DNA of 64,000 bases from Portulaca oleracea (taxonomy: Eukaryota; Streptophyta; Magnoliopsida; Caryophyllales; Portulacaceae). Location: the NCBI GenBank assembly GCA_029582165.1, contig CM055871.1, positions 27,300,802-27,364,801 on the forward strand, in the 5' to 3' direction. The notes under the pieces are model-generated. The model did no database searches. It saw only the letters and a program-made list of their open reading frames with translations, and was not told the origin of the DNA. Positions 23,931-34,811 of the stretch are shown in pieces (within the stretch, counting starts at the first letter, position 1; each line of letters begins with the position of its first letter). The position numbers were made by a program, and so were the translations under genes.

Positions 23931-24360
23931 AACTCATCTCGTAGGAGAAGAGTGAGGAGATGGTTGAAAGAAATGGATTCATGTCATGGGAGGAGAGATA
24001 GTTGGATGGCTATTTGGATATGAAGGTGATCCAAGTTGACAGAAAGAAGGTTGAGAATTTATGATGGTGGAAATGTAAAAGAACTTCAGAATCCATGGTT
24101 TCCTCTCCTTTGTCTAGCCCACCCTAACGGATTTTCAGGTTAGGCTCTCTTGTTCTCTCACTCTCATTTTGCCTAGCCCAGCTTAACGTATTAAATTTGG
24201 AATCAAGCTAGCTGTAGTTCATAAGGTGTAGCTTTAAAGGATTAGTGACTGGAGAAAGATTTGGTGAGTAGGCTTGGCTTAAAGATTCAGTGAGGTTGTT
24301 TTGGGCGCGCTAAGTGTTGGGAAACTCACTTGGGTATTCAAGCCACTAAGTGTTGGGAAA

Positions 24361-24446
24361 CTCAATCAAGGAGACATGTCCCCGTTGATCAACGGTGCTG
24401 TCTTGATTGAGTTATAGATCAACGGGGACATGTCTCCTTGATTGAG
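24361..24446. repeat. 30-bp perfect inverted repeat with an internal third copy
   Basis: Arm 24361-24390 is the exact reverse complement of 24417-24446, with a 26-nt loop. The loop itself contains CTTGATTGAG (24402-24411), a third copy of the arm end. TAAGTGTTGGGAAACTCA precedes the arm and also occurs upstream at about 24311-24330. Not part of either Copia element. Confidence 0.9.
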
Positions 24447-24739
24447 TATTTTGTAAGTCTGCCTTGGAGATACTCAAGGGAGTCAAGATTCAAGAGGAAG
24501 TTGTACTTTTTAAGTGAACAAAAGTGAAGTGGTTCAACATCCTAAGTGAAGATCAGCTTAGATCTGGTGAAGTAATCCTATTTGGAAGAATGAACATCGA
24601 CTAAATTCGTGTGTATTATCTTCTTTATTTTTTATCATTCAATCCTTGTTTTTATGCCTTGACCTTGGCTAAGCCAAGGAGATTGGCTAACCTGTTTGTT
24701 AAGTCTTGTAGTCTTTGACCCCTCTTCCCCCCTCCCCCC

Positions 24740-25243
24740 CACTGGTATTTTCATAAGTATTTTTGGTAGGAGTACCCTCGACTATCTTAAAAGAATAGAG
24801 TCGTGCGTTCATATGGATTGTGTCGATGATGTTCTTCGTCATGTAGAGTTGTTCCAATTTATTCTAAATCCACTTATGTCTCCTTGTCAAGAACCCCCTG
24901 GAGCATGTCCGAAGCCAAATACAATTAAATGGTGGATAAGATCTATCCTTAAGATCAACCCAAACTTGATGGAGTCCTTCTTCACTTTCTTATACGCCGT
25001 CCAAGCAGCGTTATACATAGAATCGACTTTCTTAAGGAAACCATTGAGAACTTTCCACAATCTATTATGCATCAAATTCGCCTTCATATGAACCTTCCAA
25101 AGGTTGGAGTTGATCTCTCCATCAAACTTAGGAATTTCAGCTTCCACGATTAACTCACCCTTGATACTAATTACCAAAGCTTTTATCCCAATTGTAATGA
25201 AATATGCATAAATTTGGTACGGGGCCGAATCAAAAGAAATCAA
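24740..25243 (-). pseudogene. Detached Copia gag fragment
   Basis: The ORF 25243-24887 shows IPKFDGEINSNLWKVHMKANL and W.AYKKVKKDSIKFGL, an N-terminal Copia gag pattern. A second frame to the left (about 24870-24740) continues with LEQLYMTKNI, ARLYSFKIVEGTPTKN and TYE, the next gag segment. It lies just left of the truncated second Copia element but is gag, not RNase H, so it comes from a different element or a rearrangement. Confidence 0.8.
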
Positions 25244-25261
25244 TGAAAGTTAAAACAATGG

Positions 25262-26495
25262 AGAAATAAAATTTCACGATCATGCTGTGTTTGCAGGTTT
25301 GAAACCTTGCATTTGAAATCTATCCAAAATCTCACGAACATATTTCCTTTGAGAAATAAAATTTCCAGAAGCTGACTGCACGCACTACTTCTATGCCCAG
25401 AAAATAATGCATCAACCCAAGGTTAGACATCTCAAATTCATCAATCATAAACCTCTTAAATTCTTTAAACATGACATTGCAATTCCTAGTAAACATAAAA
25501 TCATCAACATATAGGCTAACAATGAGTAACCTCCCATGTTCTCCCCTTTTTACAAAAAGTGTGTGTTCATAAGCGCACTTTGAAAAACCAGCTTTCAAAA
25601 AATACACCTCAATTCGGCTATACCAAGCCCAGAGAGCTTGCTTTAGCCCAAACAGAGTCTTTCTCAACCTATAAACCTTATGCGCACTACCTTTTTTAAT
25701 ATAGCCAGGGGTTTGATCGATAAATACCTCTTCCTCCAGGTGTTCATGTAGAAAAGCCAATTTAACATCCAATCAAAAGATAAGCCAAGAATTTTGGGCT
25801 GCTACGGCAACCACCAATCTGATGGTGACTTGCCTTGCAACAGGAGCAAAGACCTCTGCATAATCAACTCCATATTCTTGCTTGTATCCTTTTGCTACTA
25901 ACCATGCCTTGTATTTATCAACCTCTCCATTCTCCTTCAATTTTGTTTTGTAGACCCACTTGACACCAATTGTCTTATGGCCTTTGGGAAGATCAGTAAG
26001 TTTCCAAGTGTCACTCTTCTCTATGGACTCAATTTCAGCATCCATCACCATCCTCCATTTTTCTTCTTTCACGGCATCCTCAAAAATTGTAAGGTCATAA
26101 TTAGAAAACAAGGCAAAATAGGTGGCATCCTTGGATTGATTAACTATTGTTACCTCATAATCTTGCATCCAAGTTGGCCTTTTACGAGCACGGTGCACTG
26201 ATTCAACATTTAAATCAGGCTCATCTGCCTCTTCCTCAGTTTCTACCCCTGGAGCATTAGTCACGACACTCAAACTCGCTACAGTAGCAACATCTTCAGA
26301 TGTTGATGATTTTCTTGAGCTCTCAAGTGATAGAGGTGTATCTTCAACATCAATGTCCGGTACCAATGAACGAGGTTGTTGAATGTTCCAATCCCACACA
26401 CTTTCTTCATCAAAAATAACAACTATGCTGATTATTATTTTCTGTGTCAATGGATTAAACAATTTGAAGGTTTTTGATGATTCACTCAGCCCCAA
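25262..26495 (-). pseudogene. Copia reverse transcriptase, split by one stop
   Basis: 26495-25773 carries W...M.AEIESIEKSDTWKL, GVKWVYKTKL and EVFAPVARQVTIRL. After a TGA at the border, 25772-25332 continues in the same frame with LDVKLAFLHEHLEEEVFIDQ, FGLKQALWAWY and the catalytic LYVDD. Minus-strand text to about 25262 adds FISQRKYVREIL. The enzyme is nearly whole, but it is disabled by the stop and the missing RNase H. Confidence 0.92.
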
Positions 26496-26529
26496 AAATA
26501 CACATTTATCCCCCTTGTCATCAAGCTTT

Positions 26530-27284
26530 TTTCTTTTCTAATCTAGAACATGTGCATAAGCAACACACCCGAAAATTATGAAATGCTCAACATCAGGCTT
26601 TCTCCCGCTCCATGCCTCCTCTAGGGTCATATTCTAAATAGCCAAAGTGGGACTTCTATTCAAAATATGCAAGCTCCAATTCACAACTTCCGGCCAAAAT
26701 TTCTTCGGGATTCTCCCTCTTGCAAGTAAGCTTCGAATTATATTGAGAATGGTTCTGTTCTTCCTCTTCGAAACGCAATTTTGCTACGGGGTGTATACTG
26801 TCGTATGCTCTCTTCGAATGCCTTGGTCAGCACACAAAGTTTCAAATTCTTTTGAGCAATATTCACATTCACGATCAGTTCTGAGAGTTTTTATAGACTT
26901 TCCAATCTGTTTCTCCACCCAAAATTTAAAGCATTTAAATTATTCAAAAGCTTCTGATTTTTCCCGTAAGAAATAGACCCAAGTTTTTCGAGAAATTTCA
27001 TCAATGAAGGTTATGAAGTATCCTCGATTAGAAGTCGGATCAATTGGCCCGCAAATGTCAGAATGAATCAGCTCCAAAATATATTTTGTTCTCCATGACT
27101 TTCCTTGAGGAAATTGAGAACAATGTTGTTTGCAAACAATACATTCATCACATATTTTAGTAGGAGCGATGATTAGAGGAAGCCCGGAAACCATTTCTTT
27201 CTTATAAAGAGTCTCGAGTCCACCAAAACTCAAGTGACCATACCGATAATGCCACAACCATGATGGATCCCTTTCTTCATCCAT
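26530..27284 (-). pseudogene. Copia integrase, broken
   Basis: 27284-26940 shows the zinc-binding HYRYGHLS...CDECIVC pattern, LELIHSDICGP with the first catalytic Asp, and FIDEISRKTWVYFL. The remainder of the core, around 26900-26640, lies in other frames. Integrase inserts element DNA into the chromosome; this copy is inactive. Confidence 0.9.
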
Positions 27285-27320
27285 TAAACATGATTGAACA
27301 CCTTTAATCTTTAGCGAATA

Positions 27321-27870
27321 TCACCTGTTTGAACTTCTTTTCTCAACAGCAATAGCTCCTTTAACCGGGCCATAAATCTCACAAACACCATTCTTTAAAG
27401 TAATAATGTAGCCTTTCTCTTCCAATTGATCCACACTCAACAAATTAGTCTTTAAGTTAGGAACATAAAGAACAATCGAAATTGTTTCAACAAAACCGTT
27501 TCGAGTTTTTATCATAATATCACCTTTACCCATTATTTTCACAATTGAGAAATCACTAAAACTCACAGTAGACCGAAAACTATCATTTAAGGTAGAAAAT
27601 AAAGAGTTGCTTCCACACATGTGATTGTTGCAGCCTGTATCGACATACCAAGTTCCCATTTCTGGCTCATCGTTGACATGTGTTATAGCCATTAGCAGAG
27701 TTTGTGTTTCTGGGTCTGTTACTTCAGTCCTCTCAGCAAACTTTGCAGTTTCTCCCTTTTGTCTGTCTACCGGCAGCCTGCTAAAACATTCAGATGCATA
27801 TGACCAAGCTTTTGACACTGGAAACATTTCATCGTGGATTTGTCATTGTTTCGACCTCTGTTTCTGCCTT
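27321..27870 (-). pseudogene. Copia zinc knuckle and protease
   Basis: Around 27870-27800 the minus strand encodes a CFQCQKLGH knuckle. The final Cys is found only in the neighbouring frame (ASECFSR), so a frameshift splits it. 27827-27321 carries the protease site WYVDTGCNNHMCG with intact D-T-G, then LYVPNLKTNLLSVDQLEEKGY. Confidence 0.9.
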
Positions 27871-28650
27871 GATTTTGGTCATTACTACCATGGTAATTCC
27901 TGCTGGAACCTCTACCTCCATAGTCTCCTCTTCCCGGCCTCTGCCGCGACCTCTGCCGCGACCTCTGTACCCAGTAGAGTGGGTGCTGACAGAAGCTTTA
28001 AGCGCCTGTTCTTCTGTTGATGTTGCCCGGCTGCTTCTATTTATCTTCTGCTCATGGACTATGAGTGAACTTTGTAGTTCATCCAAGGACAAAGAACTCA
28101 AGTTCTTTGACTCCTTAATTGCACATACTACAAAATCAAATTTAGATGATAGTGAGCGTAGTATTTTTTCCACAACGTTAACCTCCTCTATCTTCTCTCC
28201 ATAGTTTCGCATCTTATTGCTCAAATCCATCACCTTCCCACAATAACTTACGACATATTCTCCATCTTTCATCTAGAGAGTTTCAAACTCCCCTCTCAAG
28301 CCTGCAATTGAGCATGCTTGACCCTGTCAAATCCTTGATATTTTATCTTCATAGAGTCCCAAATATGTTTGGCAGTATCCTTGCAAGGAATCCTTTCCAA
28401 TATGGGACGATCAATCGCTTGAAACAGGTAATTCTTCACCTTCAAGTCTCCCAGCCTCTTTGCTTCCAATTCTTTTTGTTGAACTACAGTCAACTTTTTC
28501 CCTTCTTCTGGCTCTTCAATCCCAGGATCTATCAGAGCCCAAAACTCTTTCAATCAAAGGAAATTCCCCATAAGCATGCTCCAATGGTCATAGTATCCAT
28601 CGAAATGTGGAACTGCAGCCTGAATGAAACTATTGTTTTCTAAGGCCATG
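27829..28650 (-). pseudogene. Copia gag with R/G-rich C-terminus
   Basis: 28553-28296 contains LGDLKVKNYLFQAID and AKHIWDSMKIKYQG, typical gag text. 28272-27829 contains EKILRSLSSKFDFVVCAIKESKN, SLDELQSSLIVHEQK and an RGRGRGRG stretch before the knuckle. A stop or frameshift between the two breaks the gene. Confidence 0.9.
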
Positions 28651-28724
28651 AAAATGGTTGGGAGAAAGAAAGCCTATTGTTTTATGTGGATAAGGGAAAT
28701 GCTACAACGATGCCCTGACACCAC

Positions 28725-29017
28725 TGATATGATTTGGAACACACACAACATATGAACATAGGAGAAGATTTAAAGGTTACTGCCCAAAAACTCATTGCTC
28801 CTTCATTGAGATTCTTATGCCTTTTATTAGGCAAATAAGAAACAGAAATATCACAAACTTATGACCCCATAAAATGCACTAACTGAACTACATCATTGAC
28901 TCCTAAAAATTAAAAATATCATACTCCACTAATTCTGAAAAATAGCATAACTAATATTGAGTCAAACAAACAAAGACTAAGTCAAATAACAGAAAAACAT
29001 CTAACTAATTTCCAACA
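28725..29017 (-). repeat. Putative 5' LTR of the second Copia element
   Basis: It begins TGATATGATT and ends TTTCCAACA on the plus strand. It lies immediately beyond the primer-binding-site-like sequence and gag start. No second copy was found in the window, so the right end (29017 or 29025) is inferred from the TG...CA rule alone. Confidence 0.6.
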
Positions 29018-29351
29018 TTCCAACATTCAATAGGTCACTCGTCTTGGCTTATAGTAAATTGGTTTTTGAGTCAAAAAGTAGTAAATGTTATTTACCAAAC
29101 ATCAAATCGACTGTTGTGAAATAACTTAGTCAAACAACTAGACTCTCTTGAATGATGATTTTCAAACAAAATAGCCATCCGATAGGCCAACATCCAAACA
29201 ACCCTTAGAGTTTCAACTAATCAAAATTTTAGTATTGCTCCAAACTAATCAAAATTAAGTGTTGCTTCAAACATTATTACTGAATACAATCTTCAAGATC
29301 AGTTCTTTCCCTTTCAAACCCTACATTCTCAATTATATTACTTTAATATTT

Positions 29352-29752
29352 TGCTTAAGGCACTATTCGACCAAAAAAGCAATTTACATAACGAATAACA
29401 ATTTATATAGCGGATAGCGGCTTAAATAGCGAACAATTGGCAGTTGTTCAAATAAAAATTGTGTTCAATAAATTTAGTAGTTCAGTTAGTTGATTAACAT
29501 AAATTGACAATAAAAAATATAAATAATTTCCAAACTTAAATTTTCAAGCGATATTTTCGTACCAAAATAATATTACACGCTACTCTAAATGCTAAACGAT
29601 AACTTGGTCAATGTTTTAGAAAGCGTTGCCCGTGAGGCTAAACCCTACTTGGAACATTGACCTACTAAATACTAATGTTTGTCCCACTAAAATTTAGACT
29701 TAATCGAAACACTAAATACTACCCCAAACGCTATGGTCATACACAACTTAAA
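29352..29752. mobile_element. Non-autonomous DNA element, TTAAGGC...TTCG family (hAT-like)
   Basis: Starts TTAAGGCACTATTCGACC and ends near GGTCATACACAACTTAA. Its left part (GCGGATAGCGG, TTCAATAAATTTAGTAGTT) matches the reverse complement of a segment inside 51690-52095. Two family members share both ends, so these are real element boundaries. No target duplication was confirmed. Confidence 0.55.
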
Positions 29753-30025
29753 TGATACAAAATTTGAACAACTACGTATAGTCTTATACTATGCTTCAAG
29801 TTTAATTTCTCCCTCTCATTCATGCATGTTTTAATTTTATCATATTTACTTTTAAATCTTATCGTTTATAGACGATAAAAAAAAATGTATTAACTTTCAT
29901 TTGCAAGGAATACAAATTTAGAAGTTAAGACCATTTGCACTGACCATGAATATCTCCCAAATTTGTAACACAATACATTCATATGATAAGTGAGGATGCA
30001 ATTTAAACCCATATACGTAAAAGTT

Positions 30026-30952
30026 GAGTAAATTACGTACATTTACCCTACCTGATATTTGTGATAATAATTTTTATACAAAAAATTACTTAGAGGTACC
30101 CTAACTTTTGAAGAAACAATTTTTTGGTATCCTAACTTTTCAAAACTAATTTTGGAGTACCCTAACTTTTAGAATTAGAAATTACTAGGTGAATTTCCGG
30201 CGAAACTCCGATTGATTCAAATCATTTTCGTCCACGAAAACAAAGGGCATTTTCATCCACAAAAACACTTGATCAATTTCCCGCCTAAAACTCACCGTTG
30301 AATTCAAATAATTGGCCGAAAATTCACCTAATTATTTCTAATTCTAAAAGTTAGGGTACCCCAAAATTAGTTTTTAAAAGTTGGGGTACCAGAAAAACAT
30401 TTCACCAAAAGTTAGGGTACCTCTAAGTAATTTTTTGATTTTTATACATACCGACATTTGAGAAATAATTTTTACCTTATCTGACATTTAGTGAAAATAA
30501 TTTTTAGTGGCTGAATCCGGTTACTTCTTATCGAAAATATGAAAAATACCAAAATGCCCCTATATGACTATATAAATGTACCATGTTGCCCCTAACCTTG
30601 AGAAAAAATGATTTAAATGACCTTTTCATTTTCAGAATGGGGAAGGATTCAGTTTTCGAAGAAATAAAGTTGAGAAAAAGTTGGGGTTTAAATGTCATAT
30701 GAATTAGTATTAAGGGTAAAAACGTCAATTCATATTTAATTGAAAGTTATATGAATATCAAGGGTAAAAAAGTCAATTCACATTTATCTTTTTAATGTTC
30801 GCTGGAAAATCCAACAAAAATCAATTATAGAATATCTTAGGAGGTTTAAATAAAAGAACACTTAATGTCAGGTAAGGTAAAAATTATTTCACAAATATCG
30901 GGTGCGAAAATTATTACTACAGATGTCAGGTAGGGTAAATGTAATTTACTCT
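30026..30952. mobile_element. Mutator-like MITE hosting a second MITE
   Basis: Inverted ends of about 95 bp (GAGTAAATTACGTACATTTA at left, paired with GGTAAATGTAATTTACTC at right). A 9-bp duplication GTAAAAGTT lies at 30017-30025 and 30953-30961. It contains the copy C element at 30079-30437. The ORF at 30528-30728 is not supported by any motif. Confidence 0.88.
30079..30437. mobile_element. Mutator-like MITE, copy C, nested
   Basis: Same family as the 8046 and 9464 copies (CAAAAAATTACTTAGAGG...CTCTAAGTAATTTTTTG). An exact 9-bp duplication ATTTTTATA lies at 30070-30078 and 30438-30446. It interrupts the left inverted repeat of the outer element, so it is younger. Confidence 0.93.
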
Positions 30953-30996
30953 GTAAAAGTTGTTATTTCTATTGATTACATAAAGATTGAAACTAA

Positions 30997-31248
30997 GGCT
31001 CCGCTCTTTTATATGGTTGGTGCGGTGCGGTGGAATTTGAAAAAGTATGGTAAGCTGTGGTGAGAGTTGTAGTTGGTAGAATAGGTGAGGAGAAAGAATG
31101 TGAAAAGTAGAGAAGAAAAGTAAGGAAATATATTAATAATTGATTGTGGTGTGGTGTGGTGCAGTGAAGTCTGGTAAAAATTAAAAAGTACATTGCGTTG
31201 TGGTATCGCATCACAACCTACCGCATAAAAAATAAAATAAAAAGAACC
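30997..31248. mobile_element. Tourist-like MITE (PIF/Harbinger type)
   Basis: Ends GGCTCCGCTCTTTT and AAAAAGAACC, flanked by TAA on both sides (30994-30996 and 31249-31251), as expected for a 3-bp TAA target. The interior is rich in GTGGTGTGGTG. The antisense ORFs across it are shadows. Confidence 0.75.
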
Positions 31249-31328
31249 TAAATTAGAGATCACTAGGTTCTCAAAATTAGTGAGACAATGGAGAAATTGA
31301 CATGAAGTAAGATGTAATTCACAGCCAT

Positions 31329-31460
31329 ATATTTTTTTTATAATTAGCGGTCAATAGCCTCTTTTATTCAAGTAAAGTCGTCAAACCAAAGTAACAATGC
31401 AAGCAATACAGAAGGCTATTCAACACCTAATACATAAAGTTGTCAAAACATTTTTATCCT
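31329..31460 (-). mobile_element. Poly(A)-tailed retroposon 3' end (LINE/SINE)
   Basis: On the minus strand the sequence reads AATAAAAGAGGC, CCGCTAATTAT and then an A-tract. It shares the CGCTAATTAT plus poly(A) end with the 34812 insertion, which has a target duplication. The 5' limit is unclear. Confidence 0.5.
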
Positions 31461-32031
31461 TGCGTGCGAAAAATAGGAGTAAGATATTTAATTAGTAACC
31501 TAATCAGCTAGTCCTAGTAAAGTGAATCCCCAAGTATAAATGTATATAGCCTATTTCTTGCACCACATGCATAAGATTGAATTTATTGGTATGTGCTCTT
31601 TTCCTTAATATTCAGGGACCGTTTGGTTCAACTTGAGAGGTATGGAATGGAATAAAACTTGATACATATTGGAATGAAATGGAATTTGATTCTTTGATAT
31701 CATGTGTGTAATTGATTAAAGGAATGAAATCAATATCATTGTTATTGTTTGATCTAAATATAGAATGAAGTTAAACAATAAATAATAATATTATTATTGT
31801 CAATTTTTTATTTTTTTTTTAACTTTATTATTATTTTTACATTTATTTTATTTATTTTGATTTTAATTTTGATTTTAATTTTTATTTTTTTTGGAAAATG
31901 GGTTCAAAGGTGAATTAATGGAAAATATGAGAATAAAATTATTGGTATAAATTATTTTTATTTTTGAAGATAAATATTGATATTTTAAGGAATAGAATGT
32001 GAAATCTATAAAAAAAAAAGGAGAGGTATAA
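31461..32031. other. AT-rich DNA with a possible Tourist-like terminus
   Basis: GGGACCGTTTGGTTCAACTT at about 31616 resembles a Tourist end. The best opposite end, CACCAAACAAAGGAA at about 32949, is imperfect. If real, the element hosts the MITE at 32032. Confidence 0.4.
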
Positions 32032-32754
32032 CGGATTTGCTATACGTCGCCCTAAGGGCGACAAATAAGAGCCATATTATCAATTTCAAGTATTCTTAAT
32101 TAGGAACATTATTAGAATTTTTATTAATCAAATAAAAAAGGTAATTCAAATAAATTGCATTTGCCAAATTGAAACAAAATATGGAAACTAATATATTCTT
32201 ACAAAATATCAACAATCGTCCTCCCTCCTCTTTCTCTCTCTGTGATTAGTGTCATATGCAATTGTAATTTAGGCTAGGCTTAAAAAGTGGCTTTAATATC
32301 AATAGAACATAGAAAGGAAATGAAAGTCGCGTTAGGCAATTGGTGAAGGCATATCGAAATTATCGAACTCAAATATCTTCTTATTGGAATCACTGGCAAC
32401 TGATAGAGAAAGGCAAGTGGCAACCAAAATAGATGGATGAACAGTACTAATCAATGGGAACATAGTGATTACTGAAATGAGCGAATGGTGAAAGCAGATC
32501 GAGGCCAGTAATTACCGTCCGCGGTGGGGGGTAGTCGGGAAGAATGGCTAACAGAGAAGGGATCAGATGACAAATGTCCCAAGAATTTTCCACAATTGTT
32601 GTTTCAATTAGGGAAATGCAATATTTTTTTTAAATTGCTAATATCTTTTTTTATTTGATTAATAAAGATTCTAATATTGTTCCTAATTAAGAATACTTGA
32701 AATTGATAACATGACTCTTATTTGTCGCCCTTAGGGCGACGTATAGCAAATCCG
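32032..32754. mobile_element. Element with ~130-bp terminal inverted repeats containing GTCGCCC hairpins
   Basis: Both ends read CGGATTTGCTATACGTCGCC inward and stay similar for about 130 bp. Each repeat carries the 17-nt dyad GTCGCCCTAAGGGCGAC or its TTA variant (32046-32062 and 32724-32740). The inner 450 bp is unique and has no ORF. No clear target duplication was seen. Confidence 0.85.
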
Positions 32755-33938
32755 ATGATCTAAATATACTTACATTTAACTTTATCAATGATTTATGTAA
32801 ATTATAGGATTATTATTAACCATTTTACATCAAAATATTTAATATTTTGCATGATACTAATGGTTCAACTCACATAGACACTATTGTAGCCTCCAAGAAT
32901 CTATCCAACACGCATACACACAAGCAATGATGCAATTCCATCCTTTAATTTTGCTTCACCAAACAAAGGAAGTCATATAGGAAAGGGGGTTTGGACATGG
33001 AACCATCGGACGAGGTTCAATGACAAGACAAGCCAAACATGTCATTCGTATTTAATGGATAAATTCTTTCGTGCGAAACAAAATACTTGCATTTTAATAT
33101 TATCTCTATTCTCTACAAGGGAATAATAAGTTTTGAATAAATAATTAGGTAAACGTAATTAATAAATAAAAAGCACATAATTACTACTCCATCTACCCGT
33201 AATTATTTATATATTTGACTAATTTTTTTTGTCTCTAATTATTGTCATTTTTAAATTTTCAATAACAATTTCACTTTTTGTTCCTTTAATAAATGACTTA
33301 ATTTAAAACAATTATTTTGACAATAATTAAAGATACTTTTGTCATTTTGATATATTTTGATCTATAATTTTGTATTCTGTTACCGAAAAGATAAATAAAA
33401 AGGGAAGAAGAGAATGTTTACATTCATGACTCTTACCAAATTTTTTTATGTATGTTTGAATAAATTAAATTGCCCAACTTGCTCAATTTTTACCTAATAA
33501 TATATAAAAATTAGTTGGAAAAAAAATGAAAATCTAAGTTTATCTTTAATGACAAAATTGTTCATGAATGTGGTGGGTTCCCTTTGGAACCCCTCCATGA
33601 TCAACTTTAGAAAAGCCATGCTGGACATGGAAAGACAATGGTTTGATTATCTGTCATTGAAGAGTTCTTCATTATAAGTAATTATTTTTGAGTTTTTCTT
33701 AAGTTCTTAAATTTTAATTTCAATTATTGTAAAGTTTTGTTTATTTTCTAAAGAAAATATGGGCAAATATTGAGTCGCAGTAACACTTTTCCTCATCTTA
33801 ACTATCTAATTTGTTCTATATATCCTATTATGGGTTAATCCTCAGTAGCGACTCACTACTCTACCGCATCTTCTTGTCGGTCGACATTCCTTGCAGGGGG
33901 TTCTTTCTTACATGTTTTATCTCAAACCACTAGTTAGG
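32755..33938. other. AT-rich non-coding DNA
   Basis: Stowaway-like text (CTACTCCATCTACCCGTAAT at about 33184) without a clear second end. No gene recognised. Confidence 0.5.
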
Positions 33939-34023
33939 TAGAACACCACCTGATTGCAGTCTTGCTCTCTTTGCGGCACTCCCTCTATCGTGGTCTATGA
34001 AGAAACATGGTGAACTTTTCTTT

Positions 34024-34115
34024 TAGGAAGATCATTGCTGAGAACTCCCGAGTTAAGCATGTTTGGTTAGGAGTAATCTCAGCATTTGTGATTTCTTATA
34101 AAGTTTTTCCGTGCA
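34024..34115 (+). promoter_or_regulatory. 5S rRNA-like internal promoter, left Cassandra LTR
   Basis: GAGAACTCCCGAGTTAAGCAT followed by GTTTGG corresponds to the middle of 5S rRNA with box A. The intermediate element and box C are decayed (GCATTTGTGATTTCTTATAAA where 5S has a GATGGGTGACCTCCTGGGAA-like run). Confidence 0.75.
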
Positions 34116-34397
34116 ACGTGTAAGTAATGACGAAACACATTGGAAGGACTCGTGGTGATTTATAGGGTCAAACGTCAATCCTTACAGCACTTATCGGTAA
34201 TGTTTGAGGTCGAGGAAGGGTCAAGGCGTTACAAATCGTATTAGAGCCGCCTCGCGACCATGAATTGCACTAGTGGATAAGCGATCCATGAGTAGTCACC
34301 TAGCTAAGAAAAGATTTGTAACACCTTGGATATATAGTTAAACTGTAGCTTAAAGGCTTTGAAATGACTATTTTTGTCACCAAGGTGTATCTTATTT

Positions 34398-34490
34398 TAG
34401 GAAGTTCATCCATTGAGAAATCTCTGGTTAAGCGTGTTTGATTGGAAATAGTTTTAGGATGGATGATCTCTTGGAACATTTTTCCAGCCA
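34398..34490 (+). promoter_or_regulatory. 5S rRNA-like internal promoter, right Cassandra LTR
   Basis: GGTTAAGCGTGTTTG (34426-34440, box A), AGGATGGATGA (34456-34466, intermediate element) and TGATCTCTTGGAA (box C region) follow the order and spacing of the 5S gene. It is better preserved than the left copy. Confidence 0.8.
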
Positions 34491-34811
34491 GCGTGTGAGC
34501 AAGGACGAAGTACGTTGGAAGGACTTGTGGTGATTTGTAGGGTCAGTCGTCAATCCTTGAAATAGTTATCGATAATGTCCGCGATTCAGGAAAAGTTTGG
34601 ACGTTAAAGTTGTGGATCCCTCCCTCCTACTTGCCCTATAAAGAGATGTCTAACCCAATTGTTGACTGACCTTATTTTTAAAAAAATGCAATTTTCAAAA
34701 AAAAATTATTTGGATGTGCCATATATTTTTGAACACCGACTCAGAGGACACCACATTATTTTAATGTACTCTGGTGATCCCAATTTTTCAACTAAATGAC
34801 AAAGGGGTTAC

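Larger units (their letters stand above)
25262..29017 (-). mobile_element. 3'-truncated Ty1-Copia retrotransposon
   Basis: Minus-strand order is LTR (28725-29017), gag, zinc knuckle, protease, integrase, RT. The RT breaks off at about 25262, and RNase H and the 3' LTR are absent. A degenerate primer-binding site (TGGTGTCAGGGC on the minus strand, about 28712-28723) adjoins the LTR. It is a different lineage from the 19129 element, judging from gag and protease motifs. Confidence 0.88.
33939..34608 (+). mobile_element. Cassandra-type TRIM retrotransposon with 5S-like LTRs
   Basis: Two LTR copies (about 33939-34233 and 34317-34608) flank an 83-bp interior. The interior starts with a primer-binding site containing TATTAGAGCC, the Cassandra/Copia initiator-tRNA-Met type. 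LTRs begin with an AACACC motif and end CGTTACA or CGTTAAA. Both include a 5S rRNA-like block and the characteristic GGTCAGTCGTCAATCC-like downstream text. Cassandra encodes no proteins and borrows the 5S gene's RNA polymerase III promoter. The LTRs are well diverged, so the copy is old. Target duplication not resolved. Confidence 0.85.

Noticed and set aside
34024..34490. Functional 5S rRNA genes
   Set aside because: Similarity is limited to the internal promoter part. The ends are missing and many bases differ. The setting is a Cassandra LTR pair.
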